This document shows positions 13,057 through 23,314 of a stretch of DNA of 64,000 bases, piece by piece (the stretch's first letter is position 1; every line of letters begins with the position of its first letter). This DNA comes from Paraspadella gotoi (taxonomy: Eukaryota; Chaetognatha): positions 15,223,921 to 15,287,920 of the forward strand of contig CM119270.1 in the NCBI GenBank assembly GCA_051294375.1. Direction: 5' to 3'. Made by a program: the position numbers and the translations under genes. Below the pieces are notes generated by a model. It saw nothing but the letters and a program-made list of their open reading frames with translations. It was not told where the DNA came from and ran no database searches.

Positions 13057-13387
13057 CATTAATGCGAAGGGAGCTTTGTCATCGAAAAACGTCGCCTTTT
13101 TGCCCTAATTTTTTTTCCCCTCGACCTTCGCCGTTTTCCTCGCAACTTTATATATTTTTTTTATTTTATTCATTATTTTATTCTTATTCTTATATTTCCA
13201 TCTCCCTTTTTCTTCTTTTTCCTCCATCTCTTCATCCGTCCTTCCAGTTTTCTTCCTCCCTTTCCTCCGTTTTCGCGTCACTCCTTCCTTTTTCCCGGAT
13301 TCCCTGGCGACGTGTCTCGCCCCCGCTTTCCTCCTTTTTTCTTTCCTTTCCTCCCCTTTTCCTCTCCTTTCCTCCTCTTTCTCTCTC

Positions 13388-13397
13388 NNNNNNNNNN
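13388..13397. other. Assembly gap, 10 N
   Basis: Lies inside a CT run; size is probably nominal. Confidence 0.95.
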
Positions 13398-13569
13398 TCT
13401 CTCTCTCTCTTTAGCCTCGAGAGCGCAGAAATGCCACGATGTTATTATTACCCGACTGAAGCGTCGAGGTCGGCATCTCTTTTTCTTTTTCTTTTCCTCG
13501 TTCCACTTGTTCCTCGACGCTTTTCCTTTCCTCCGCCAGTCATTCCTCCCTCCGCAAAAACCCTTAATC

Positions 13570-15540
13570 CCCTTTCCCGACAACCTCCAACTTCCCTTCA
13601 TCTCCAACCTCCCCAACTCCCTTACATCCCCTTCTCCCAGACAACCCAATCATCTTTGCCACTGTCAGTCTCTTCATTTTAAACTCGTGCCATAACTACT
13701 CACAAAGCCCCCTAACCATCTCCTTTCCCGACAACCTCGACTACTACCCATTTCAACAACACTTCCTAATCCCACGAGACAACCGAGTTACTACCGACAA
13801 TCTCCCCTTCCCATTTGATGTTACCGCTTATCTCACCTGACACACACACCGCGACTCCCGACTCCCCTTGACATACGGCTCTCCACTGATCCACCGACAA
13901 TACTATCCAACCTCCGCTATTCCCAATCCATCGATCCCCGACACACAGCGCTGACGACCTACGTAAAGCTCGCTTCAATCCCCTTTCACTAGAGTGGAAG
14001 CCAAACCTTCCAACTCCCCCTGAGCAGACGTCCACTTTCCCGACATACACCTCCATACTCGCCATCTCATCTCCTTCCCGACAACCTCCACTCCCCTTCA
14101 TCCCCTTTCCCGACAACGCCTGCCAACTGCCCCTTCATCCCTTTCCCGACAACTCCCACTCCCCTTCATCCCTTTCCCGACAACCTCCAACTCCCCTTCA
14201 TCTCCTTAACCCATACCCCTTACGAGCTACTCAATAACTTCCCATCCCACTTGCACAACTCTCCACCTTCCATCTCCATTCCTACAACCTCCAACTCCCG
14301 TTCATCACCCTTTTCCCGACAACCTCCAACAACTGCCCCTTCATTCCCTTCTCTGAGACAACAATTCATCTCCGCATCACCATTTCCTTCCTTTCATCCC
14401 CTTTCCCGACAACCTCCATCTCCCCTTCACCTATCATCTCTTCTTCTCCGCCAACCTCCGACAACCTTTCCTGTCTCCCACAGTCCTTTCCCTACAGAAC
14501 CTCGCAACTCCCAATCATCCCCTTCTCCCGACAACCTCCAACTCCCCTTCATCCCCTTTCCGACAACCTCCAACTCCCTTCATCCCCTTTCCCGACAACC
14601 TCCAACTTCTTTCATCTCCATTCCGACAACCTCCAACTCCCCTTCAATCTCCATTCCGACAACCTCCAACTCCCCTTAATCCCTTTCCCGACAACTCCTC
14701 CCCATCCCTTTCGACATACCTCCATCCCTTCATCCCTTCCCGACAACCTCCAACTCCCCTTCATCCCTTTCCCGACAACCTCCAACTCCCCTTCATCCCT
14801 TTCCAACAACCTCCAATTCCTCCATCCTCCATTCCCGACAACACTCCAACTCCCCTTAACCCCTCTCCCGACAACCTCCTACTCCTTCATCCCCTTTCCC
14901 GACAACCTCCAACTCCCCTTAATCCCCTTTCCCGACCCCTCCTACTCCCACTTCATCTCCTTTCTCGACAACCTCCAACTCCCCTTATCCCCTTTCCCGA
15001 ACACCTCGCAACTCCCTTCATCCCTTTCCCGAACAACATACTCCAANNNNNNNNNNNNNNNNNNNNNNNNNCCATCCCTACAACCTCCAACTCCCCTTCA
15101 TCCCCTTTCCCGACAACCTCCAAACTCCCCTTCATCCCCTTTCCTGACAACCTCCACCCCCTTCATCCCCTTTCCCGACAACTCCACTCCCCTTCATCCC
15201 TTCATCTCTTTCCCGACAACTCCAACTTTCTTCATCCCTTCCTACAACCTCCAACTCCCCTTCATCCCTCCCAACAACCTCCAACTTTCCCTTCATCCCA
15301 TTCCCGACAACCTCCAACTCCCCTTCACTCCATTCCGACAACCCTCCCCATCTCCCCTTCATCCCTTCATCTCTTTTCCCGACAACCTCCAACTTTCCTT
15401 CATCTCCATTCCCTACAACCTCCAACTCCCCTTCATCCCCTTTCCCGACAACCTCCAACTCCCCTTCATCCCCTTTCCCGACAACCTCCTACTCCCCTTC
15501 ATCTCCTTTCCCGACAACCTCCAAATCCCCTCCATCCATT
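13570..15540. repeat. Minisatellite of about 33 bp units, pyrimidine-rich
   Basis: Tandem copies of a unit reading TTTCCCGACAACCTCCAAC then TCCCCTTCATCCCC, with 31-33 bp spacing and many single-base losses. Early copies (13.6-14.2 kb) are diverged and later ones more regular. Where 33 bp holds, the minus strand reads an 11-residue G-D-E-G-E-L-E-V-V-G-K repeat, but frequent length changes break the frame. A 25-N gap (15047-15071) lies inside. Confidence 0.85.
15047..15071. other. Assembly gap, 25 N
   Basis: Inside the 33-bp minisatellite, where reads are hard to place. Confidence 0.95.
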
Positions 15541-16365
15541 CTTGACCGACAAGAAGGAAATATTGAACAATTTTCGGATGCATCAGTCATTTCAATCCCA
15601 AGTCTTGTGCCCTTTTCTCTACGATCGTATCCCTGCCCCTCGATATTAATCCCGCCGGTTCTCGTTCGCTTGTCCCAACCCTATTTTGACCCAACCGCCA
15701 CCCCCACCACACCCCCCTCCCTCCTCCTCCCCTCATAACTCTGATCCAAATCTCTTAACGACGAAATCGGCGGAGGAAAGTCGAAGTCTCGAGAAGAAAA
15801 TTTGGAAAAGGCTGAGGACCGAAGCGTCGATGGGATTGGAGCGGAAGTGGGAGCGAAGAAATGGCGAGGATTGAGTGCAATGGCAACGTCAGTTGGACTA
15901 GAAGATATTTATAATATTAGTTTGGCAATGTTTTATTGCGAAACAATTTTAAAAATAAATTTGCTTTCTTTGTTTTCTTCGTTTGGCCTCTTTGCAAGAA
16001 CCTCCCAATGACAATGCATCCTACCCGAACCAAATTTTCAAGCCGCTCACCACAATCGGCCTTTGACTCAAACACCAATATCCACCCACCAACCCACCCA
16101 CCCACCCACTCACTCGACCACCCCACCTATCCCTACAACCGCGCCCACAAACGCCCACCGCATCCACTTGAGCCAAACGACGTCGGCTGATGAAGAGCAT
16201 CGCGGAATTCGGGGGCAGCATAAAAGGAAAATGGCGGCGGCCGGCGGGCGGCGGCGGCGGGCGGGCGGCGCTGCCGGCTGCCGAATCGGAGGAGGAACGA
16301 CTCGGGACTCGGAACTATTCCCAGAGCAAACATTGCATCGCGAGCGATTTTTGTTGTTGTTACTG

Positions 16366-16401
<36 letters not shown>
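16366..16401. repeat. (GTC)n trinucleotide repeat
   Basis: Twelve TCG-type units after a CGGCGGGCGG-rich stretch (16231-16270). 15,540-17,350 holds no supported gene. Confidence 0.95.
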
Positions 16402-17353
16402 GCATCGCTGTTGCTTTTGTGACTCATGGGCTCCGGAGGATCGGATCACGACGAAAGTGGGAATATCTCTCTCTCTCTCTCGTCCCTCTCTCTCTCTCCG
16501 CCCTTTTCCTCTGACTGCTTATCTCTCTTCTCTCATCTCTCTCTCTCTCTATCTCCACTATAATCTGCAACAAACGGAGAGGCTGAGAGCCAATCGCGGT
16601 TTTCCTTCGATTGGATCACCTCTTTGTTTTTCTCCCTTTTTCCCTTCTTTTGCATGATAACTTTTTTTTCTATTGTCAAGAGAAAGAAAGAGGTAATAGT
16701 ATCGATGAGTATTAATTAACATTGAATAGTTTTGAATAATTTTATTGAATTGATATCATAATGCGTTTTTTCCTGTTTCGTTTACTTCAAAATTTCCTTT
16801 CTTTTTATTCTGATTGGATTTGTCCTTTTTAAATTATCTTTCTTATCTCTACCACTTCATTTTATTTTGTATTATATTTAAAAAAAATCTTTATCCATCG
16901 ATTTTAAATTTGCTCTCCCTTCATTTTCACTTTCTCTTCCCCATCCATCCTTTCCTTTTTCGGCTTTCACAGAGTGACTCGTTCTCTCACTAAATATTTC
17001 ACAGCGAAAGGAACAAAATCACGCAACCTTTCCGTTTTATAATTTATTTATAAATATTAAAAATTGAAAAAACCAGAATCACTTTAAGTTTTTCTTTCAA
17101 AAGACGTCAGTTTTTAAACAAAAGATGCATTTCACCGTCGCTCTAAGTCCCACCGGCAGATTCCGCTTTCGTATCAGAAGCACGACGACGACGACGACGA
17201 CGACAGCAAACGACGGCCAGCCTCGCGCCGATGCCATGATTGATGACCAAAGAAAACGGGGTCCCGTTTATTCCAAGACCGGCGCCAACCACGCCGGCCA
17301 GGAGTTGGACCGGCGCTATTTCGGCGCGGACCAGAGCTTCGACTCTCTGTCTT

Positions 17354-17354
<1 letters not shown>

Positions 17355-17434
<80 letters not shown>
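17355..17434. repeat. (CT)n arm before the duplicated segment
   Basis: Faces the (GA)n at 17512 across about 78 bp. Confidence 0.95.
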
Positions 17435-17439
<5 letters not shown>

Positions 17440-17507
17440 CCCGCTTCCAATTATCTTTATCCTCTCTCTGACAATTTTGAGTGACGCTCCAGATCGAGGC
17501 AAAAAGA

Positions 17508-17511
<4 letters not shown>

Positions 17512-17596
<85 letters not shown>

Positions 17597-17619
17597 GAGA
17601 GAGAGAGAGAGAGAGAGAA
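17512..17619. repeat. (GA)n arm at the left edge of the duplicated segment
   Basis: About 50 GA units. The equivalent array opens copy 2 at 23190, so this repeat marks the duplication boundary. Confidence 0.95.
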
Positions 17620-18065
17620 AGCGCACTTTTTGATATTTATTGCCGTTACGAAAAACGTTTAAGGCGGCCAAGGGTGGTGCGCTTATGATTGATGAGTTCT
17701 TGAGTGAAAAAGTGAAGATCGCAAGATTTTTTTTCTCCCAAAACTCTGCAATGCTGAATCCCGAGGAATCTCGAGGAATTCTTTCGTCAGGAGAATATAT
17801 TGGCTAAAAATATCATTGACTGAGGCTTTTGGTCAAGTTCAGTACAAAATACTACGTACATTTTTCATTATAATTTAAAGAAAAGATATTGTACTAAGAG
17901 TTCACCAAAAAAATCTGTAAAAAAAAAGAAAAGAAAAGAAAACAAAAACAAAAAAAATACAAAAACGAAAACAAACAAAAGCACAAGCAAAAACAAAAGA
18001 AGAAACAAAACAAAAAAAATTAAACCAAAAAAATAAAAAACATAACCCGGCAACCAAACTCTCTC

Positions 18066-18398
18066 TCAAAACTCACTGGCGTCGGCGCTGGAGGATGAAG
18101 GACTCGTCCCCGCGTTGGATTCTCCGTCGTAGAACCCGTTCGTCGACGGCGTCTCAGAAGACGGACTCTCCTGTTGCTGCAGCTGCTGCTGCTGTTGCAT
18201 CATCGAATCCGTTTCCGCGTTCTCGAAGGAATGCTGCTTCGGAAGAGAGAGGTCTTGGACTTCGTCGTCGTCGTTGTTGTCGTTGGGGACGGGATTATTG
18301 TTGTTGTTGTTGTTGGTGACGACGACGAGGTTGTCCGGATGAGTGGAACTCGTCTTCAGCAAAAAATTGGAGGCCAAATCTTGGAGCGAGGAGAGAAC
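18066..18398 (-). CDS. Gene B terminal coding exon (polyAsn, polyGln, CtBP-like motif)
   Basis: Acceptor CCTCCGCCAG|GTTCTC, phase 0, and stop TGA at 18068-18066. It encodes 110 residues: VLSSLQDLASNFLLK, a seven-residue Asn run, an Asp run, VQDLSLPK, a Gln-rich block and a Ser-rich end finishing ASEF. The nearest minus-strand AATAAA lies about 430 bp downstream (TTTATT at 17636 on the plus strand). Confidence 0.83.
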   Translation of the reverse strand, partial: VLSSLQDLASNFLLKTSSTHPDNLVVVTNNNNNNNPVPNDNNDDDEVQDLSLPKQHSFENAETDSMMQQQQQLQQQESPSSETPSTNGFYDGESNAGTSPSSSSADASEF

Positions 18399-20379
18399 CT
18401 GGCGGAGGCAGGGGAAGATGAAAAGGTAAGTTATATTTAATCAAATCGGGATTCCAAAAAAGGTATTTAGAACTTACCTTAATGTCGCCTGAGTTGAGGA
18501 GTTCGTAGCTGCAATTTTGATTCTGCAGAGATTTGGCCGTCAGGTCGCTGGAAAAAGGAAAAATTAGTCAATTAGATTAATTGCTAATCATTATTATCTT
18601 TCGTAAACCGTCTGATTTTTTTCCTTTCCCTTCCATCCATCCATCCTTCTCCAAACCTTCCGCAGTCATTTTATATTCTCTGCCCTAATTTTCCCTCGCC
18701 TCTTTCCCCTATATTTTTATCCCCAACCCATGTCCTTTTCCCCATCTCCCTGCCTATTTCCCCTCCCCCTTTCTCTGCCCTCCCCCATCCTTTCCCCATC
18801 CTCTTCCCCTCACCCTCTGGCCCGCTGCTTGAGGAATTTCTTCGGCCATTTTCCGGCGCCTTTTTTCCTCTCGCCGGAATGCGCGCCCAGAGACGCCGAC
18901 GACGCCGCTGAGGTCGATGTCGCTGCCGCCGACGCAGCCGCCGACGCAGCCGCAGCCGCCGACGCAGCCGACACCGTCATCTCTGGACTCAGAGTGTCGG
19001 CGCCAACGATGACGCCGTTTTTGCGAATCGCTAACAGAGGAAGAGCGGCGTCGATGGAAAATCCATTAGCTGAAAAACGAAAAATCTTCGCTTTCAAAAA
19101 TTAAAAATATAATATTGTGGCGCCAGTTATTAATACGCCGCCAATCGTACAAATATCCAACGGCATCATTGCATTGGCGCCAGAGGTGCTAGCGCGCACT
19201 CTTCCAAATCGAATGGACGCGGTTTCGCGCCTTAAGCCGATCGGCGTTGCTGTCAGAACCGAATTTATGAAACTTGTATGCAATGACATGGATTTCACAA
19301 ACAATTAAGAGTAAATTTTAAAGATGGCGTTACCCTTTATGTCGGTCGACGTTGACGACGCCCATTTCCCGGCGTCACCCGCTTTTCTGACGCCGCTGAC
19401 ACCGTTCTCTTTTCCGCCATCTCCCTTCCACATCAGCGTGAGGCTGGAGTGGCGGGAGTTTTTGTGATAACTCAACATCTTCGGATTTCGGCAGGAAAAT
19501 TGGCACTCGTCGCAGTAGAACTGATTCGGACCGGAGTGGACCTGAGGATGAAGAATTAAAATTAAAAATTAAACCCGAGTTAAGTTCTCGAACGAGCTTT
19601 GTCGCGAGAGAGCCTGATTACGTCTCACATGTGTTGGAGCATAAAATTGAAATGTTACTAAAAAGCTTTAAGAATTTGTTAACTTTTATGTGTTTAAGTG
19701 TTAACTGTTAAGTGTTTTTATTGAACTTTTAACGATTAACGGTTTTCCCAATGTCTTTCTCTGTCTCTCGTCTCATCTCACTCTCTATTTCTTTCGTCAC
19801 ATCCCTCTCCCACTCCATCTTCACCTTGAGATGTCGCTGGTAGTTGCTCAGCCACCTGGACTTGTAATCGCAGATGCTGCACGCGTACACCTGCTTGTCC
19901 CTGACGCCGCCTCCTACGGCCACACCGGCGCCCGTCATCGCCAGCGGGTGATGCATCGCCGCCACGCCGAGAAAGTCCTGCGGCGAAACCGCCGCCGCAG
20001 CCGCGGCCGCCGCTGCGTTCAACACGCCGCCTTTCCCGCCGTTTCCGTGCGCGCCGCCGCTGGAGCGGACGAGCCGATTCAACTTTTCGAAGATGCTGAG
20101 GCTGTCCGGATCGGATGGAGGCTGGGGCGGAGGCGCGGAGGACGCCGGCGATACCGACGACGCCGCCGACGCCGCGACGCTCTTCGGCGACGAACCGGCG
20201 TCGTTTTCGTCGTCGTCTTCGTCGGCGTCGTTCGTCTCGGACGGAGGCGGCGACGCGAGTCTTGAAGGCCACGACTTGAGGAAGAGGTGATTGGCGGCGC
20301 CGGATGGAAGAGGATCGAAAGCGGCGCCGTTGACGCCGGATACCGGCGCTACGCGCGTCGATTCCATCGAATCTCGCAT
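18066..20379 (-). CDS. Gene B: two-finger C2H2 transcription factor, five coding exons
   Basis: Exons 20379-19825, 19541-19334, 19069-18814, 18547-18478 and 18398-18066 join with consistent phases to 473 residues. Finger 1 (C167, C170, H183, H187) is interrupted by intron 1: CTCAAG|gtgaag joins cag|GTCCAC, which restores R-H-L-K-V-H and the linker SGPNQF into finger 2 (C195, C198, H211, H216). Before the fingers come an acidic D/E run, Pro/Ser-rich sequence, I-F-E-K-L-N and polyAla. After them lie an Ala-rich region, polyAsn, the CtBP-like motif VQDLSLPK (about 410-417) and a Gln-rich, Ser-rich tail. It is expected to be a nuclear DNA-binding regulator. It is on the same strand as gene A, 6.3 kb upstream of it, and shares its finger signature. 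The open frame extends above 20379 without another ATG, so this ATG is the likely start. No orthologue is recognised. Confidence 0.85.
18478..18547 (-). CDS. Gene B coding exon 4 (70 nt)
   Basis: A short exon with acceptor TTTTCCAG|CGACC and consensus donor AAG|GTAAGT. Its first base completes the Gly codon started in exon 3, and it then reads DLTAKSLQNQNCSYELLNSG and on to DIK with no stop. The phase agreement at both ends makes it convincing despite its size. Confidence 0.8.
18814..19069 (-). CDS. Gene B coding exon 3 (Ala-rich)
   Basis: Acceptor TTTTTCAG|CTAATGG; donor AGAGG|GTGAGG. The one base carried from exon 2 plus CT gives Ala, and two bases (GG) are carried forward. The coding sequence contains (GAC GCA GCC)-type repeats that yield alternating Ala/Ser, then a basic segment ERKKGAGKWPKKF that may act as a nuclear localisation signal. 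Confidence 0.78.
19334..19541 (-). CDS. Gene B coding exon 2 (last His of finger 1 and all of finger 2)
   Basis: Acceptor CTCAG|GTCCAC and donor AAAGG|GTAACG. It encodes 69 codons plus one base: VHSGPNQFYCDECQFSC and onward to the second His pair (H211, H216), then a charged Gly/Lys/Ser stretch. The frame was derived by hand translation across both junctions. Confidence 0.82.
19825..20379 (-). CDS. Gene B coding exon 1 (185 codons, phase 0 donor)
   Basis: ATG at 20379-20377, donor AAG|GTGAAG at 19824-19823. It ends inside zinc finger 1 after R-H-L-K. Reading on through the donor would place the second His two residues later (x5 spacing). Splicing gives the canonical x3 spacing, which is direct support for the intron. 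Confidence 0.85.
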
Positions 20380-20494
20380 CGTCGAGAGGAAAACAAAATT
20401 TTGCTTGTTTTGGTTTTTGCTTATTTTGTTTTGTTCATTTTACGTTCGCCTTTTTAAAAAATCGTCTCTGAGGCTCAGGCGCGGTGGTAGGGAG

Positions 20495-20529
20495 AGGTCA
20501 AAGGTCAAACGAAGGTCAAACGAAGGTCA
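20495..20529 (+). promoter_or_regulatory. Four AGGTCA nuclear-receptor half-sites: DR1 + DR5 + DR5
   Basis: Perfect AGGTCA hexamers at 20495-20500, 20502-20507, 20513-20518 and 20524-20529. Spacers are A (1 nt), AACGA (5 nt) and AACGA (5 nt). DR1 is the known preference of HNF4, RXR/USP and COUP-TF/Seven-up type receptors; DR5 is bound by RAR/RXR and COUP-TF types. The cluster lies 116-150 bp upstream of the gene B ATG. Receptor control of gene B is inference from this position. Confidence 0.6.
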
Positions 20530-21530
20530 AATAATGGGAAACGCCCCCCCAACCCGTGACCAAAAAAATAGGGAAATTCACGATTGCGGGTTTCACGAGG
20601 GAGAAGGAAGAAAATCACAGATTCGAACGGATGATCGTTGTTGTTGTCGTTGTCGTTGTCGTTGTTAACCGTTTGACTAGGAAAGGAAAGAGGGTTTTTT
20701 CCTGTTGCGTTCTCGAGTTTTGTGCCAGGATCTTTCCGCGTCATGTCGTGTCAGATGTCATGTCAAAAGCCGTCGCATCGCGCATCGTTGCGTGTCGAAT
20801 AGAACGATGCTCGTGTTAATGTTATTTGGCATTTTTATAAAAAAGATTCTATTATTTTTTTTTTCAGATGAAAAAAAAATTGAGGAGAGAAGACAGTTAA
20901 GGCGAAATCCGACTGAATTGGATCGGAATTGTTTTTTTGTTGTTGTTCTTGTTGTTTTTTTTTTTTTTGAGATAGAGAGAAAAAAAAATGAAAAGGCAAC
21001 TGCAGTATGACACTTTTGTTCTTTTATTTCACGTGGTTTCCTTTGTTTCGCTAATTGTTAATCGTTCCAAAAAAAAAAGTTATTGTTGTTAAATTGTCTC
21101 GGTAAAAACTACGTTTGTTAACTTTCTGGTTGTGTTAAATGCGGTTTTTGTTTCTCTTTGGTCTTTTGTTTGTTATATTACTTGCACAAAACTACGACAG
21201 GGTGCGTGAGAGGAAAGGTTTTTTTGGGGTGAGTTTTCGGATGCTTTTATGGGGATTTTCAGAGAGAATAGAGTCACTTTGGATTAGGGTGGTTGCGGGG
21301 AAACGGGTTTTCTAAATTAGGATGGTTCTGTTTTGTTTTTTAAAAATATTTTTCTTTCTAATCAGGAATTAAATGAGGAGGGGGTTTTTAAGGTTTTAGG
21401 TTTTTTGGATTTTTTTTTTCGTTCCTTCAGTCGAGGGTGAAATAGGAGGATGAAACAATTGCGTTTTGGGGAGAATATACTACGACTAGTGATGATGGGA
21501 TGGACGTGCGGTTGTTCACTTCACATTCAC

Positions 21531-21543
21531 AGTTCACAGTTCA
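21531..21543 (+). promoter_or_regulatory. AGTTCA direct repeat spaced by 1 (possible receptor site)
   Basis: AGTTCA-C-AGTTCA sits inside a run of related heptamers from about 21515 (GTTCACT, TCACATTCAC, AGTTCAC, AGTTCAC, AGTGAGG). It may be a nuclear-receptor variant site upstream of gene B or just a short tandem repeat. Confidence 0.3.
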
Positions 21544-21679
21544 CAGTGAGGTTAGTGTCCTTTTTGAAATTTTTTTCTGGTCTTTGATCTCTGGAAAGAA
21601 AAAAGATAAATGGAGAGCGGTGGTAATTGTTACACTCAACAATAATGTTGTATCGAAGTCGTCGTTGTTGTAAACTCAC

Positions 21680-21760
21680 CTCCGCTAGAGGGTGCGACTT
21701 GATTCCATTGCTATTTTGTTAGTACTTTCGACTCCTACTTTTTTCCCGGAAATCATCGTC
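21680..21760 (-). other. Possible 5' noncoding exon of gene B
   Basis: On the minus strand the sequence CGGAG|GTGAGT at 21684-21674 is a near-consensus donor 1.3 kb upstream of the gene B start. The exon would contain an ATG followed after seven codons by a stop, so it is better read as 5' leader. A pyrimidine-preceded CAG acceptor (exon from 20467) could receive it. The outer boundary is not determined. Confidence 0.3.
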
Positions 21761-22253
21761 ACGATGAGAAGGCGCGCGCATCGTCGGTTCTGCAAAGGAA
21801 GCGTTTCGGTTATTCAATTCATTATTTTATTTATAACAAAATAAGCTACTCATTCCTGACTTTGGCCAAGTTAATTTTCAAACTTACACGTCTTTATGAG
21901 TCGATTTAACATTTTAAAATATATCTTTCAAATACATATGTCATTTTTCTAAAGACTATCAACATTTTTTTGCGTCGTACTTCTGCTTAACATTTCGAAA
22001 ACAAGTCGTAGTGCGTATTAACAAGAATTTAAGTCGAAGAAAAAGAAAAAAAAAAAGTTTTCGACTTTTCCTTCTGACTTTTTCGGTTTCACTTTTCGGG
22101 GGGAGGATCCGCGAGCGTCACAGAGAGTCGGATGTTCACAACATTTCACAAGTTTTTTTTTTTTAAGTAATATAACGCGGGGCAAAGGTAAAATTCCGAA
22201 TCAACCACATGCTCTTTTCTCAAAAACAAAATGTAGTCCGAGTCAATCTCTCT

Positions 22254-22825
22254 NNNNNNNNNNNNNNNNNNNNNNNNNNNNNNNNNNNNNNNNNNNNNNN
22301 NNNNNNNNNNNNNNNNNNNNNNNNNNNNNNNNNNNNNNNNNNNNNNNNNNNNNNNNNNNNNNNNNNNNNNNNNNNNNNNNNNNNNNNNNNNNNNNNNNNN
22401 NNNNNNNNNNNNNNNNNNNNNNNNNNNNNNNNNNNNNNNNNNNNNNNNNNNNNNNNNNNNNNNNNNNNNNNNNNNNNNNNNNNNNNNNNNNNNNNNNNNN
22501 NNNNNNNNNNNNNNNNNNNNNNNNNNNNNNNNNNNNNNNNNNNNNNNNNNNNNNNNNNNNNNNNNNNNNNNNNNNNNNNNNNNNNNNNNNNNNNNNNNNN
22601 NNNNNNNNNNNNNNNNNNNNNNNNNNNNNNNNNNNNNNNNNNNNNNNNNNNNNNNNNNNNNNNNNNNNNNNNNNNNNNNNNNNNNNNNNNNNNNNNNNNN
22701 NNNNNNNNNNNNNNNNNNNNNNNNNNNNNNNNNNNNNNNNNNNNNNNNNNNNNNNNNNNNNNNNNNNNNNNNNNNNNNNNNNNNNNNNNNNNNNNNNNNN
22801 NNNNNNNNNNNNNNNNNNNNNNNNN
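22254..22825. other. Assembly gap, 572 N, content recoverable from copy 2
   Basis: Both flanks match 28098 and 28776, so the missing part corresponds to about 28099-28775: a CT array, then about 570 bp of unique sequence with (GTC)n at 28273-28302. Confidence 0.85.
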
Positions 22826-23164
22826 AAAATTTAAGGGTGATTTAAAAGATGAAGAAACATCACCACCTCTGAAAATCCAAAGTCCAACAAAACTTTTGGT
22901 CCGATCGACCAGTGTCGGTCGGGTGACGGATGCTCTCCGCTTCGTGATTTTCTTCTCCCCTTTCTATTATCATTACTATCATTCCTCTCATTTCCTCTCT
23001 ATTTTTTTCCCTCACTCCTCTTTCCCCCTCTGTGGTATCTTATCATCTCTTCTTTAATTTTATTTCTCATCTTTTCTTCTCTTTGCTTTCTCATCTTCAC
23101 TCTCTTTCCTTCTTTCTTTTTTCTTACCCCCTTTTAATCGCTCTCTCTCTCTCTCTCTCTCTCT

Positions 23165-23189
23165 NNNNNNNNNNNNNNNNNNNNNNNNN
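23165..23189. other. Assembly gap, 25 N, at the duplication junction
   Basis: Joins the (CT)n end of copy 1 to the (GA)n start of copy 2, the point where a false join is most likely. Confidence 0.95.
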
Positions 23190-23268
23190 GAGAGAGAGGA
23201 GAGAGAGGAGACGCAGAAAGAAGAGAGAGAGAAGAGAGAGAGAGAGAGGAAGAGAGAGAGAGAGAGAT

Positions 23269-23314
<46 letters not shown>

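Larger units (their letters stand above)
17510..23164. repeat. Duplicated segment, copy 1 (accurate copy, contains gene B)
   Basis: This stretch matches 23190 to about 29200 throughout, in the same order and orientation: gene B exons, introns, the AGGTCA region, and the downstream TC-rich sequence. Copy 1 has intact reading frames and splice sites. It contains a 572-N gap (22254-22825) whose place is filled in copy 2 by 28099 to about 28775. Confidence 0.9.

Noticed and set aside
14070-15540. Regularly spaced repeats that could suggest a CRISPR array
   Set aside because: The units are directly adjacent without unique spacers, and the sequence is eukaryotic. It is a minisatellite.
18421-18431. 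Plus-strand AAAAG|GTAAGT donor
   Set aside because: It falls in gene B's last intron, where its complement is the pyrimidine tract before the CCTCCGCCAG acceptor. No plus-strand exon is evident.
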